Part shown: piece after piece, positions 1 to 14,432 of the stretch | Position numbering within the stretch: the stretch's first letter is position 1 | Layout: each line of letters begins with the position of its first letter | NCBI GenBank assembly: GCA_012295275.1 | Contig: CM022679.1 | Span: 3,288,412 to 3,352,411 of the forward strand | Length of the DNA stretch: 64,000 nt | Source of the DNA: Chrysomallon squamiferum | Lineage: Eukaryota; Mollusca; Gastropoda; Neomphalida; Peltospiridae | Reading direction: 5' to 3' | Notes under the pieces: generated by a model | The model's database searches: none | What the model saw: only the letters and a program-made list of their open reading frames with translations | Told to the model about the DNA's origin: nothing | Position numbers and translations under genes: made by a program

Positions 1-122
1 TAAATAAAATAGTTTAGTATTTTAAATTTAAATAAATAAATAAAAAAGTTTAAAAATAAATCAAAAATATTATATAAATAAAAATAATAACAAAATAATT
101 ACAATTAAAAAAAATAGTAGTA

Positions 123-165
<43 letters not shown>

Positions 166-1463
166 ATGTAAATAAAAATAGACATAAACATAATGATGTC
201 AGACATAAACAACTTTCAGACTATACAACAACAAAAAAAAAAAACGAGAGAAGAAACAGAACAAAAAGCAACTTTCGGTTACACACTGTATCAGTTACAA
301 CCACGCACTCTTGTGATGTCGTTTCACCTGGGTGACGCTGTTTGATGCGTCTTTTCTTAACAGCACGTTTCGTTGTCGTTGTTGACGTAGTGTGAGAAAA
401 CAGCCCGGTGTAACAGGTCACCATGACGTCTGTCTTTGTGAGAACGTGAGGAGGAATATTTTTAACAGAAATAAATGTTGCTATTGACAACAGCGCCATG
501 ATTCACGCGTGGGGGCGACGCATTGTCGAAGTTTCAAAGGCTCGGATACACTGTGGGTTGAGAAGTTGTCACACCCTATTTCTCTTATATACATATATAC
601 ATACATATATATATATTTATTTATTTAAAGAACATTGCCATAAGCAAAGTTTTCTTTTTTATGCTTTTATCTTCATTCAGATCTAGGGTTATGATTTCCT
701 TTTTCCAAACGACATTTTATTTTATTTTTTTTTTTTTTTGTAATAAATATAATAAAAGTTGTTTTCATTACCTTTTCTGTATTTCTTTTTTTTTCTGAAA
801 TAACGAGATACATTTTCATGTAATAATAATAAAAACCAAAAAACCCAGCAGCAACAAAACAAAACAAAACAAACAAAAAACAAACGCAATGGTGCCCTCC
901 TTCTTAGTGCATTCACCGAGACATTTTTCATCAAAAACAACTGATTTATAAAAGTTTTTGTTTTTATGTATATGAGAAGGTACCTTTAAAATATCACTTG
1001 TTGCTAATCACAAAAGAGTAGCCCGTGTGTGCGGACATTTGATGTATTTCTACTTATATGCATGTCATTAACCTTATTTTATAATGCCACATATTAATAT
1101 GAAAGTATTAGTGTGAATTTCACCCTGTGTAGTGTGTGAATAAGGATTGTTTATTTGTTTTCAGAGGAAGTACCATTGTACGTACCATCTGAACAAGAGA
1201 AAGTAAACTCTACAGTGGATGCGTTTGGTTACCAGTATAGATCTTATATATATATACGTATTATCTGAATAGTTTATATTGACTCAGTAAGTAAACGTTA
1301 TAATGTAAAGTTAAATATTTGTTTTTGTGAAAGGAAAGGAAAAGAAAAAAAAATGTTTTGAAAGAGATGTAGTAAAGAATATGTAAACGTTAAAGAGATC
1401 GAAAAGTGAGATATATAAATAATCCAAAAGTTTATGGATTAAACTGAAAGGAGAGAGAAAGAT

Positions 1464-1471
<8 letters not shown>
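1..1471. other. AT-rich intergenic DNA
   Basis: (AAAT)n at 121-168 and A/T runs. A more GC-balanced patch at 290-520 has no convincing coding frame. Confidence 0.45.

Positions 1472-1546
<75 letters not shown>
1472..1546. repeat. (GA)n tract
   Basis: Pure GA dinucleotide, about 75 bases. Confidence 0.95.
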
Positions 1547-1550
<4 letters not shown>

Positions 1551-2887
1551 CACTATTCAGTTTTGTAATACAGTATTATCAGTTTAGTTATATATTACGA
1601 TACGGCTATAACTTAGCTGAAATTCTTGAATCAAAACAGTATAAAAAAAACATTTAACATGTACTCTAAGCGCCTGCAAATTAATGATATTTATTCTCTC
1701 CAAAAAAAACAACCCCAAAACGTCTGAACGTCCTGAAAAGTGTTAAAACAAACACAAAACCATTAACAACATCTTGCTAATCCTCCAGCAGATTCTGTTA
1801 CGCAAATTACAGTTAAATTGGAATCTTCTTTCTTTTCTTTTTTTTTTTTTTTTTCTCTTCTCTGTCATCTTTCTGAAATAGCTAACTGCTTTAAACTGTA
1901 GAATTGTGCAAAATCGTGTTTAAACAGTTTATCTGTTTATTCAGAACATGTGGGAGGACCAGTTACTGGGTTCTGAATGATGCTCTGGTGGACGTCTACT
2001 TAAGATCTTTCCGAACTGAAAAACCAACAAAAACAATGAGTCTTTCAATGTTGGTTTTGGGGATGGTGTCTGGATGCTAACCAAGCTGGCAGCATTTCAA
2101 GGCAAATGTCTAAAAATGTCGCCAGCTTTAGTGAAGACAATCCTCTTTACCAAAATAAATATTGGTTGTCTTTCTGTCGTCGGATCATCACAGTTTTATA
2201 AACCAGAAAAAAAAAAAAAAAAAATAAAAAAAAATAAAAAAAATAAAATAAAAATAAAAAAAAAAAAAAAAAAAATTAAATGGTTGTTGCAAATATACAC
2301 GAACCAAAGAATTAATTGTTTTAGATTTTCATTTTGTTTTGTTTGTTTTCAGCTTACATTAATTTGTGCTAGATCAGAATATAAAAACTTTGATTCGTAA
2401 TTCAGGCTGTATACTGATGTCAGACGCGTATATCAAATAAAAATAAATAAATAAAAAATAAATAAAAATATATAGAGATGTTCAAGGTTTAAAGCTTTCC
2501 ATCATTTAACTTCAAGATAAATCCAAGCTTTACAGTTAGAGCACTAACTGTCTTAGATATGACGTTTATATTCAGAATTCCACTTGAATGACTGACTGAT
2601 TGTCTTCGCTTAGAGGTAGAATTTACAAACTTAAATAGCAAAGTAAAAAAAAAATAACGAAATCCTTTGTTGCTCCGTGATATAATAACACACCAAGTTT
2701 CAGTTCGGATATCCATGGCTGGTTCGACACAATGCTGAACGCTCAGTTCATTAATCATAACTCACCGATATTCGTGAGAAAAACGTCAATATTACGTAAC
2801 AGTGTATTAGGATAACTGTGTGAGAAAACAGAACATTTCTTTTTCTCCGTTATTTTATTCTCCTCTCTTTCTTTCCTTTAGTTTAAT

Positions 2888-2889
<2 letters not shown>
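1547..2889. other. AT-rich intergenic DNA
   Basis: A-rich run at 2206-2275 and short T runs. No gene seen. Confidence 0.45.

Positions 2890-2977
<88 letters not shown>
2890..2977. repeat. (TC)n tract
   Basis: Pure TC dinucleotide, about 88 bases. Confidence 0.95.
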
Positions 2978-2984
<7 letters not shown>

Positions 2985-5900
2985 TTAGTGAAAACAATAC
3001 AATAAAGAACCAAACCAAACAGATACCCAGGAGTACAAAAACTGGTTTAAAAATAAAATTAAAACAAGATCAACTCTTGAAGTTTCTCACGCTAGTGTCA
3101 CGATCAGATAATGTCAACATCGTTTTCTATTTCCTTGCTAAGATGGCGGGATGTTGTTAACACGATATAAAGACTTTTGTGTACAGAGTGTTTTAGTAAC
3201 GTGGTTGTACCTTCACACCACCCTGGAACTCATGATGTATTCTCAGTAAACAAGGAAATTAGTCCTTTTTACAAATTTGCCTTTTTTTTTTCGTTCAAGT
3301 GATTAAATATTCTTTTTTTCTCAAACGATGATAATGGTAAAAAAGAAAACCTAGCGATACAATTCTTTAGGCTTATCATAAATATTTGAAGGAAAAAGAT
3401 CTAGGTAAACAAAGGAAATCTCAATCCAACATTATATATAAATGTCTTCTTTTTTAATCTTTCAGCTGACAGGAATACCGTTGTACAGTTATGTTTATAT
3501 ATCAACATAACGTGCTTTAAAGGGTGGAAAATGAATAATTATTTATGGTGAAATCTTAAGATTAAGTCGTTTTTCAGAATTTTTAACAAAATAACATAAT
3601 TTTTTAATGTTTTGAATGGACAATAAAAATTCTGGTTGAAGGAGTAAAATTACAATACAAAACAATACAAAATAACACAACACAACATGATATATATCAT
3701 CCCAGGAAGGACAAAGTAACGAATGCGGGATGATTCCATGATGAAACCAAAGTCTGAACTACCGAACCATAACTCTTCCCAAAAATTAATATTAAAACAA
3801 ATCTTGATACACACTGGACACACACCTCCAGCTACACTCGTCAAATTAATCAAAATACAATTTACGTAACAGTCACTCGAGGTATCAGAAAACCAATTCA
3901 GAAACACGTTTGTAGTCGAGAAGAAAACATTGACAAATATTGTGATGAAAAACAAAGGCACAACGCACGATTAGATCTGTAAATAAAAGTCTGATTTAAG
4001 AACATAACACTTAGAAATGAAAAATGTCGTCGCCATAAAATTGAAAACAAATATTGCAGAAACGCGACATGATTACAGAGATGTATATAAACTGTATATA
4101 TCTGCTTACTTAAAAATAATAAAAAAAAAAAAAAAAAATGAAACCCCCATCCCCATAAATAAATAGATAAATAATAAAAAAAAGTAACGTTGTTGTTGTT
4201 CTTGATGATGATGATGATGATAAAGACGGTTTTAACAGTTGGATATTAACAAATTTGCTTCATCTGGCTATCACATGACGTTCATCACCACTGACACAAA
4301 ACACCAGTATAAATTCAAACGTATGATAAACCTGTATGTTACGAATCTAACAAACCTGTCATGGTCTTTTATTTTTCACCATACTGGACTTTTAACTATA
4401 ATTATATCTTGTTTCTTTGCGAGCATTTGTATACGCGACTATTATACGAACGGATATTATGTTGACATGAAAAGAAATCCAGTCAAGCAGATCTCTCTCT
4501 GCTTACAACAGGGTTTTTTACAGCCACTAAAACTTGACAAAACAGTTTTACGTCGGTGTAGTTTGCTGAGGATCATTAAAGACCGGTGCTGAAGGATCAG
4601 AGACAATCTGTTCAGTGTTTAGTGCTGACAGATCGAGTCAGAGTTTAACATGTTGTTGATACGAAGCACTCACATTCACAGTTAATTTGGTTGCTTCAGA
4701 TTACAAATGTGATAAAAAAAGTAAAAAGTCAAGACAGAAACGGCAATAAAATGAAAAGAAAATTGAAATAAAAAGAATAAGCATATAAACACGTTTTATA
4801 ACTGATATATATACATATTTCTATGAATGTTTCTACACGTATAATGTTTAAAACGAAAGCCTTTTAATTAACCAGTCGCAGAATATTGGCTCGCTTTCTC
4901 TTTTTGTGTACCAGTTGATATTTGTGCATAATACAGAAATAAAATTAATTTAAATGTGATTATGACTTATTGAAGGTTGTCGGTTTATTACCAAAACCAG
5001 GAACAGAACGCACTACACACCAGGACTTACAACTATGGGCAAACCAATGTTCTGTAGAACTCGATCAAGCGGGTAGTTTGTTCCGTGTTTAAATACGCAT
5101 AAATCTCCTTTGAACGAGACGTTTTTTGTTGAAATAATACTCTTATAAGTTAGTCATCTGATAAACACAAAACAGAATAAACTTGGTATTGCTGACAAAC
5201 AACAGAATCTGATATAAAGTGTCAACAACTCTGTGTTATGTATCTCAATACCAAACAAAGACGGTCATTTGCGTGAAATGAGAGATTCGTGGACAGTGTG
5301 TGTCAAAGACAAAACAAAATCATCCCTGTACAGAAATTACAGCTCTGAGGAGGTCAGTTCGTATTGGAAACTCAAATAATGGACATTCATTTGAGTAAGA
5401 AATGTCAAACTGGCTGTTTCATCAGTTACACACGTTTTTGTAATGCATTCCAAACAGAGGTAATGTGTCACGCAGCAGTGCTCTCAGTTTATAAATGGAA
5501 TTAGAAAAAAAAAAAGAAAAAAAAGCAATATGTTGTGTGACCAAGCGCTGTGTAATTTGCATTGTGTTTAGTAATGTCTGAAATTAATCCAAAAAATGCT
5601 ATAGTCAGTTACAGATATGTGTTTGTACTATAGTATTATTACTTTTTTGTAACCGAGTTTTAGAGGATTGAACTAAGTATTATTAATTGAAGAGTTTATG
5701 CAGTGATAGCTGAATACTTAGAAGTCAAAATCATAGCCAAAAGTGGGTTTTCGAACATAAACACAATAGTGGCATTAAGAATGATTATGAAAAAACTGTA
5801 TCGTAACTAATATTTATAGTTTGTAATGGCTGTTAGTATTTTAAACGTGATTTAAATATTCACTGCTTCGTCTGAAAGAGAATTACAGGCTTAAAGAGAG

Positions 5901-6520
5901 CGACTCGAATTAAAAACGATTTCTTTCTGCATAAAACAAACAACGTTTCAGAAACGAATGTTTTCATTGAAAATAATTATTTATCGATAATATAATCAAC
6001 ACACATAATTATAGTATTCACATCAAGTTGGAAGCTATTTTGGCAGTTGTCTTATTAATGTGATATATAATTTAATAGTGTATATGTATATAAAAGAGAT
6101 AAAAGGATTGGACAATTTTTATTACACTGTAAACAGAAACATGACAATAATGGCTGGTATGAGACAGGCTGCTGGAGAAAAGAGAAAGGTAATACAACAT
6201 CCAAGAGAACTGCAGAAATAAAACAAAGTGACGTGAAATTACGAGATTAAAGACAGCTAGTTAGGGAAAATGGACGTCTTCACAGAGACATAATTGTGAA
6301 ATGGGTGAATTCACAGAGACATAATTGTGAAATGGGTGAAATGTTAAATTTCGGTCAAGTATTTCACGTTGTTCTCGAAGTTCACAATAAAAACCCGAGA
6401 CAAAAAGTATGTTAATGGCTGACACAGAATAGCAGCGGTTGCTAGCAACATGGAATGCATTTCCAACAAAAAAGGTTGTTTATATTGTGTGTAATAAAAC
6501 TACATAAACCGTCACGCACA

Positions 6521-6521
<1 letters not shown>
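2978..6521. other. AT-rich intergenic DNA
   Basis: Nothing recognisable. A 31-base direct duplication lies at 6279-6340. A 117-codon open frame at 4239-4592 has no recognisable content. Confidence 0.45.
6279..6340. repeat. 31 bp tandem duplication
   Basis: Two perfect copies of a unit starting TTCACAGAGACATAATTG. Confidence 0.9.

Positions 6522-6577
<56 letters not shown>
6522..6577. repeat. (AC)n tract
   Basis: Pure AC dinucleotide. Confidence 0.95.
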
Positions 6578-6583
<6 letters not shown>

Positions 6584-6785
6584 GTCAAATCAAACATAAA
6601 AACATGTGTGAATAAAGTGTTGTAGTTAATAACTGTTAATGAATGATACGTTTTTCAGTTCAATAATACACAGTGTAGAAAATTTATGGGTTCCTGTATT
6701 AGAAACTTAAATACTCTGTTTATTTTGTTTTTGTGCTTGTGTACTGCACACACATTAAATAAACAGTAACACACACGTTCGTTCT

Positions 6786-6792
<7 letters not shown>

Positions 6793-6825
<33 letters not shown>

Positions 6826-6899
6826 TACACACATAAACAACAGATATATATATACACACACACATATAGTTATACATATATCACTTATACGTTTTACAC

Positions 6900-6956
<57 letters not shown>
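6793..6956. repeat. Compound (TA)n, (CA)n, (GA)n microsatellites
   Basis: TA at 6793-6819, mixed TA/CA to 6880, GA at 6902-6956. Confidence 0.9.
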
Positions 6957-6958
<2 letters not shown>

Positions 6959-8269
6959 AAAATCGAGATAAAATACAAATAAACTTAAAATTGATTGTTT
7001 ATTACCGATATCATCATAATCATTTTCGTTATTATTTTGGTGATGATGATGATGAAAAATCTACATTTTAAAATATTTTACAATTCTCTAATTTTGAGTG
7101 TTGACATTAAGTCCTTCAATTTCTATCAACAATCTATGTATGCCTCTCACCTCTGACCTCATCCACAACCTCTGACCTTAACCACAACCTCTGACCTCGT
7201 CCACAACCTCTGACCTGAACCACAACCTCCCACCTCGCTGGCTAGATACTTGAAAAATTCATTCATTAACTCCATTAGTTTTATTTCGATCAGTTATCCA
7301 GTCAATGCTTTAAGTGTTAACGGGACCATATCGTTGATCGATCGAAGAAACGAAGCACGTATAAAAGCAGATGTTACCGCCGGCGTTGCGAACAGCGCAC
7401 GACACACGTTAACAACAACGCAACGAACACTTTTATTGCATTAATGAAACACTATTTACTTAATTTAAACAGTATTCGCTGTATTGCTGAATACGAGGAG
7501 AAACTGAAGAAATTGTATAGTCGATAGATCGTAAAGGAGTATGGTTTACATCTGTAATTGTGTTTAGTTTATGTTGCGTTTATTTCTGTCAGGTGTTGAA
7601 TTTAAAACGACGCGACATTTATATACGATATTTAAGAAATTAGGTAATCTATAATAATTTAATAAAAAAATAAATAAAACGAAACAGTTAAGAAAAAAGA
7701 GGTTGATAAATAAAGGAAAGAAAAGGAAAGAAATGAAAGAAAGAAAAGCTGGAAGAAAATTAACAAAATAAATATATTTAAAACATACATACTGCAAATA
7801 AAATAAAATAAATTTATTAAGTGAAATATAAAATTTAAGGATTCAGCAAACTAACGCACGCACGCACAGAAATACAGACTTGAGAAGTCCCCCAGAACCC
7901 TAGAAAATGTCAGACTCCAGGAATCACATTATAATTGGTTCCTATAATTATTTATGTCAAACTTTATTGTTAACAATATGTTTGGTGCATCAGAAGTAGT
8001 TATAGTAGCATTGTTGCTATCAGTATTAAGCTTCGGTGAATATAGTAAGAGAAGATACCATATTAACAGCAGTAGTAGTAGTAGTAGTTAGTACAATAAT
8101 ATAATGTAGTGATATAATAATTATATGTGTATGTATGTGCGCGCGCTGTTTGATCTCCATTTCATGCAATGTAACGGTCAGTATATGTTCTTTATAAACT
8201 AAAATACATATAGTATATATAAATAAAAAAAAGTAATAAATAATAACAATAAAGCGAGGAATGACTGCT

Positions 8270-8275
<6 letters not shown>
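6957..8275. other. AT-rich intergenic DNA with a short minisatellite
   Basis: Apart from the CCTCTGACC minisatellite nothing is recognised. Confidence 0.45.
7144..7236. repeat. 18 bp minisatellite
   Basis: About five copies of CCTCTGACCTNANCCACAA with small changes. Confidence 0.85.

Positions 8276-8348
<73 letters not shown>
8276..8348. repeat. (GA)n tract
   Basis: Pure GA dinucleotide, about 73 bases. Confidence 0.95.
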
Positions 8349-8352
<4 letters not shown>

Positions 8353-8952
8353 AAAAAATAAAATATATATCTACTAGCACAGATTATTCTTATTAACTAT
8401 TGTTCTGTATTTAATGGAACTAATTAAAATTGTTTAAAATATGTTTATATGAGACAAACATTTGATGGGTAATAGTTAATAATTATGTTAATTTAGAAGG
8501 TGATGGCTTGTTGTAATAATAATAAGTTTTAATGACTTTTCGTGAAATGGAAAAACTAAAATGAAATGAACTAAACACAGGTTACACACAAAGAAAATTC
8601 TGTTACGTCTTCTTTCTGTATTACAGAAACTTCCTACTTTTGTAGAGAGAACAACAACATTATTAAAATTAATTATACACACTACTACTAGGATGAGCCT
8701 AAGAAGATTCCTGTTATCTGCAAGACCAAGACTTAATTAATTTAATAATCTCTTTATTTATTAATTAAATGACTGTTGTCTTAATAGTGGAAATTACTCA
8801 CTAAGATATATTATTATAATTAACATTCATTACTGATACTTTGTTACATCTGAATCCTACATTCTTCGTCAAACGTTTGAAGCATGCATTTCCTGGACAC
8901 ACACAGAGTTGAAGCCTGGTTTTATGTTATTTAAAATATAAATTTAAAATTG
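8349..8952. other. AT-rich intergenic DNA
   Basis: Nothing recognised. Confidence 0.4.
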
Positions 8953-8985
8953 ATGTTATTATTATTGTTGTTGTTGTTGTTGTTG

Positions 8986-9059
<74 letters not shown>

Positions 9060-9094
9060 CATTATTATTGTTATTTTTATTATTATTTTTGTTG

Positions 9095-9149
<55 letters not shown>
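8953..9149. repeat. (TTA)n / (TTG)n tract
   Basis: About 200 bases of TTA and TTG trinucleotides. Poly-Ile and poly-Asn frames here are artefacts. Confidence 0.95.
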
Positions 9150-10079
9150 TGATGATGATGATGTACATTTTCGTGCAATAGAACATTTTATAATTATCTA
9201 AGTTTGAGTATAAGTAATTGGTCCAATAACTTCCATCACCAGTTTTTCTGTGTGTACCTTTCATAGTCACAGTAAGTAAGAATTCAAAGTTTATTATTTT
9301 ACCGTTCTCACCATTTACCTCGGGATGGAAATATTACAATAATTAATATTATTTTATGTACCATTTTCAGTTTACGAATAACAGAATCCACATTATAAAA
9401 TATCGTTAGAGAGTACATCTATGCCATTATGCCTTAATTAGTTTGTACGTGATAGTTATACGATTCAAAGCTGTTGATTATTTATGATGATATCCGTTCG
9501 GCAAATCTTCAGTAATAAATATTAAAAATACAGCAACGTATACAAAAAAAAGTCCTGATATATTATTTAAATGAAGTGGATGTGAATTACGCTCTATATA
9601 CTTTGTACAGTTGGCATGTACATTACATTAAACACATAGATTTTGTCACTTTCATTACATACAGCGCCATAACAGCAATGGAAATGGAATACGATAAACA
9701 GAACATGGATTTCGCGGAATTCCAATCAATAATTTATCGATCTTTGGGCGTGGTTCTATAACGAACTGTTTTGTTGAATTCCTGGCTGTGTTTTTCTTTG
9801 GAAAAACGGTAAAACTATATTTATAATGCCTCTGTAGAACACAGGAGTGGCAATTTCAGTGAATATATACCGTTTTAATAAATTATATAATTATAGGAGA
9901 AAAAAAAGATGGAAACTGACATTAATGAAAAAAAAAAAAAAAAAAAAAAAAAAAATGTATTAATAATAAATAATAATAATAAAAAAAGAGTTAAATAATT
10001 GAATATCTAACTAACTAACTAAGAGTCATTGATTATATGGAGGCTTAGATAGCTTTTGTATTCACTGAAGTAGCACATT

Positions 10080-10114
<35 letters not shown>

Positions 10115-11953
10115 TAATAATAAATAAATAAATGAATAAATAAATGAATAAATAAATAAATAAATAAACGCATGCTAATACATACAATTCTATATGATAT
10201 AACGTTACTAACACACAGGGATACGAAACACTCATTGTTTCTGGAACACAAAGAAAAGCTGCTTACAAAAAACGATAATCACAAAAGAAGTAAACGCTAG
10301 TAAATCTTACCTGTGAGAATTATCCGCACTCTCTCTCTCTCTCTCTGTGTGTGTCAACTTTCTGTGTTTACAAACACACACGCAGATCTAGTGACGTTCA
10401 CAATACACACACAGGCATCACGTACACTACTAGTTAACGTCACGGTATTGTATATAATAAAATACTGTCCACAGTTCAGTTGTTATCGACAGTGACTAAA
10501 ACAATTCGTGGTGTTGTATGTTCGTCCCCGTTCTAGCGTTGTCGATCTGGGTTCGTATAAAGAGAGCGGCCAGTCGAAAACAAAGAAAAGCCGGTCAGTT
10601 CATCACTGTTGTCTAATTTTCCTTTCATCTCTTCAACCAGGCTACAGGTATCCACGTTCTGTAGGCAGCTGTTTCAACCTCAGGAAAAAAAAAAAAGAGA
10701 GAAAAAAAAAAATAGGAAACAAACTATTGATCAATAAACGTCGGTTTATCCAATGGCAACATGCGATAAGGGTCACGGCAGTGATGTTACGATGTTACGA
10801 TAAATCTGATTGGTTCATACGGGACTCACTGACAGGCGGAGTAGCGTTTTATTGTACGCTTACAACAGTGTGCTTTGTTGTTAATACTGGCTGAATTAGC
10901 CGAAAAATGTTTAAACTGCGCGCGAGTTCAGGAGCGGGGGAGGGGAGAGATACTATCACAGGACACGACTTATTGATTTTTTTCATCATTAATTTTCTTA
11001 TCTTCATTGAACTCATTACTTTATCCCAATAAATAATTATTATATTAATAATGCATCCTTCCTTTTTTGAAACCTGGATTTGCACCTCTACATTTTTGCA
11101 TGCTTGCATTAGAGTTACATTTCTTTATAAACGTAAATCGCAAAATGAATGGAAAATGTGTTGTGCTGTTAAACATTTTAACATGGTTTTATTGGTAGTT
11201 ATAGTTTGAAAAGAAAAATCAATGGACTGTGTATTGTGGCGCGTATCCTATACAATAAGTACACGTGAACAAAAGTCTAATTCATTCACGCGTTTGTCCT
11301 GTATCAGTCATTTACTTAAAGTTCAGAGATACAGAGTGCATGAATGTATTAAACCAAAAACTGAACGAGTTTGAATTCGTACATTTAAAGATTTTATAAA
11401 ATTCAGCAGCGCCCAAATGATGTGAACTATCATTTTTAGCTGAACCCACGAACAGAAAAATATTTTATGACTTTATAATTTTTTATTTTTTTTTATTATT
11501 ATTTTTTTTTAAAGTTTTATATGTATAGTAGATATATGTGTTAGACTACCTTGGTTCTAAGACGTTCATTTGAAACATGTTTGATGAAAACGCAACAATA
11601 TGTTTGTCTTGGACATAATCCGGGAACTGTGTCATCACTAAAGCAACCTCAGTGTTAAAACTCAGTTTAATGTTAACAACAATAACAACAATTATTAATA
11701 AAACACATCAAAGACACCAAACTGAACTATAGTGTGTGTCGTTACTTTCTAAGTATTCAAATTGTTACCTACAAAACAACATTACACTACTCTGTATTCA
11801 TTTTTTTAAATGAGTGTTCGAATATTCAGTCGTATTTATTTTTGTTTCTTTTTTGTGTTTTGTTTGTTTATTTGTTTGTTCCTTTCTTCTGTTCGATTGT
11901 AATAAGTTTTGTTTCTTTCAGTTCTGAAATAGACGTAATGTTAATTAAAGTAT
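9150..11953. other. Intergenic DNA, partly more GC-balanced
   Basis: Poly-A at 9930-9954 and (ATA)n/(AAAT)n at 10080-10170. A GC-balanced patch at 10500-10960 carries CCAAT-type boxes (10751, 10808) and a GGGGGAGGGG stretch near 10933, so it might be a regulatory region, but no transcript follows that I can identify. Confidence 0.4.
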
Positions 11954-12060
11954 TGTGTGTGTGTGTATGTCTGTGTGTGTGTCTGTGTGTGTGTGTGTGT
12001 GTGTGTCTGTGTGTGTGTGTGTGTCTGTGTCTGTGTGTGTGTCTGTGTGTGCGCGTGTGT
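11954..12060. repeat. (GT)n tract
   Basis: GT dinucleotide with CT interruptions. Confidence 0.95.
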
Positions 12061-12129
12061 GTTTGAGGTGGACGTGGGTCGCTATTTATTTTTCTTCGTC
12101 TTTTCAATCAGTCTATCTGAAACCATAGC

Positions 12130-12328
12130 TGGTACCACTACTACCACTACTATTACCAACATTACTACAACAACAACAACTACTTCCACTGTCACCACTA
12201 CTTCTTCTACTTCTACTACTACTACTGCTACTACTTTTATTATAACCACTATTCTTTCTGCTACCACTAGTACTACTACTACTACTACTACTACTATTAA
12301 TAATAGCACAATTGCTATTATTAATATT
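12130..12328. repeat. (ACT)n / (ACA)n trinucleotide-rich tract
   Basis: Imperfect ACT, ACC, ACA and TCT trinucleotides. The poly-Thr frame is a repeat artefact. Confidence 0.9.
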
Positions 12329-14244
12329 TCATAGTTTCTTTTATTTAAAATACATAATCAATGAAAATTAATTCTAAAATGTTAGGTGCATGTGTCCACT
12401 TCATTCGTGTTAACAAATATTTGGACAAAGCAGCACATACCACACTCATTGATTTCTTGAAATTAGAAACAGCGGATCAATACCGCGACAGAAGAATTAA
12501 TTTGTACTAAGATCGTTCAGCGACATTATCAGGAGAGCATACAAAATTAATTGTATTAATGTAGATGCCAATAGAATTCGATCGAAATTGAATCGATATC
12601 TGCACGAGCTGGCGGCTGAGATCAATATCTTCAGGTATGGTTGACGAAAAGAAGGTGACTGGATATCAAACAAAGTTTCAGTAATGATGACATTAAAAAG
12701 AGGAAAAACCTGATGGCTACATCATATGTTACGCTTACTGGTTAGCAGTAAGGACTCTTTTATTAATTTTTACATAAAAGAAATCATGCAGTGATTGATA
12801 TTTCAGATTCCGGATATCGGGAAGAAGTGGAAATGTCACAAACAGGGCCCTGACAGGGTTGGAACTTAAATTCTCAGCAAACTGTAGACTACAGCTTGTT
12901 TCAGCAACATTCTCAGCAAACTGTAGACTACAGCTTGTTTCACTGACAAATCAGCGACATTCTCAGAGTATACACCAATGATTCTGTGACCTCTTCCTTT
13001 ATCTGACCTTTTCTACAACAACAGACCATTCCCAACTTGACCGAAGTGTAAACTAGACCATAATTTTTCTAAACTCCTTTGTTTTGGCTGGAACGGAAAA
13101 TTGCTGAGGATCGGCGAGCGCTCTTCAACTGAGCTGCATCCTAGTCAAAGTACAGAACATTAACATACTTGTAACCAGGGTTCACTTACTAATCAACACA
13201 ACTCGTCAGCTGAGTCAGCGATACACACCTGTATCGATTGATCGCTAATGCCAATTCCACGTCATGAGTTTCCTTCGCGTATACACAGCGACAAAAGAAA
13301 CGCAACGGTCTGTTTTGTTCGTCAGCACGAACGCCCGAGTCTCGTGTACTGTGCTGAGAGAAAGGCCTGCAGAAAATCCTTTCTAATTAACGTCGTAGTG
13401 TATTTACCTGTTTCAAATCAGTTTCTAGGTAAATTTGTTTTTCTCTGTGGTTTGTTTGTAAAAGAAAAAAAAATCTCTGAGATGATCATTACTTCAAAAG
13501 TGAATGTGTCAATAATAAAAAAAATGTATTTAATGTCATCAGATACAGAAATGCAAACAGAAACTGCTGAGCAAAGTAGATGTAGCAACAGCGATAAAAT
13601 AGGCAAATAGTTAGAACACCTCTGTTAACGGTAACCTTTACAAACACATTTATACAAACATACACATACATAATATACTACATACGTACATACACACATA
13701 CACACACACAAATAGAAACATACACACATACATACATACATACATAAATAGATACAAAAATAGATGCATCCATCCATCAATACATATACAGATACATCCA
13801 TACACCTATATTTTCAAATATAAATCCACATACCTCCACACACGCACACACAAACGTAATTATACGCACACAAACAAATACTATTAATTTGAAAAATCAT
13901 TTGAAGTTTAAAACAAAGTAAATAAACCTGAGTGGTTTTTCCACAGCCAAATACTGACCTTTTATTAATAAATATGTGTTCTGCTAGACAAGGGCACGCG
14001 ATGGTTTAGCTGTTGACTTGACAAACAGAATACTAAATAGCAGAACAAAGAGACCGCTGTTGTAACAAGTCAAGATGGCCGAGTGTAGCGCATTGTGGTC
14101 AGTCAAGGTAAACAGTGAGGTTCACAGAGTTAAAAAAAAAAAAATAATAAAAATAATAAAGCAAGAAAAAAGGACGAGTCAAGCAACACAAACTTATTTT
14201 GTTTTACGTAAGTCAAAAAGAAAATAGATGTCACACATTGTGAT
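12329..14244. other. Intergenic DNA
   Basis: No convincing gene. Includes a 39-base tandem duplication (12871-12942), a GC-balanced patch at 13090-13420, and ATAC-rich DNA at 13640-13760. Confidence 0.4.
12871..12942. repeat. 39 bp tandem duplication
   Basis: Two copies of a unit starting TTCTCAGCAAACTGTAGACT, with a third partial copy (CATTCTCAG) after it. Confidence 0.85.

Positions 14245-14336
<92 letters not shown>
14245..14336. repeat. (TC)n tract
   Basis: Pure TC dinucleotide, about 92 bases. Confidence 0.95.
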
Positions 14337-14340
<4 letters not shown>

Positions 14341-14432
14341 TTATTAACCATGGTATGAGTAACAGAAGTAGCAATAGTAGCATTGTTGCTGTCAGGATAC
14401 GTCAATAGATGTAGGTGTATATCATCCATTCA

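Noticed and set aside
4239-4592. A 117-codon open frame
   Set aside because: A frame of this length is expected about once by chance in DNA of this composition and size; no motif or splice partner is visible.
8950-9270. Open frames of poly-Ile and poly-Asn
   Set aside because: They are translations of the (TTA)n/(TTG)n tract on either strand.
9576-9761. Short frame with protein-like end (MEMEYDKQNMDFAEFQ)
   Set aside because: Only about 30 plausible residues, no clear splice sites, no recognised family.
13248-13610. A 120-codon open frame
   Set aside because: The second half is low-complexity and Lys-rich, and no family resemblance was seen.
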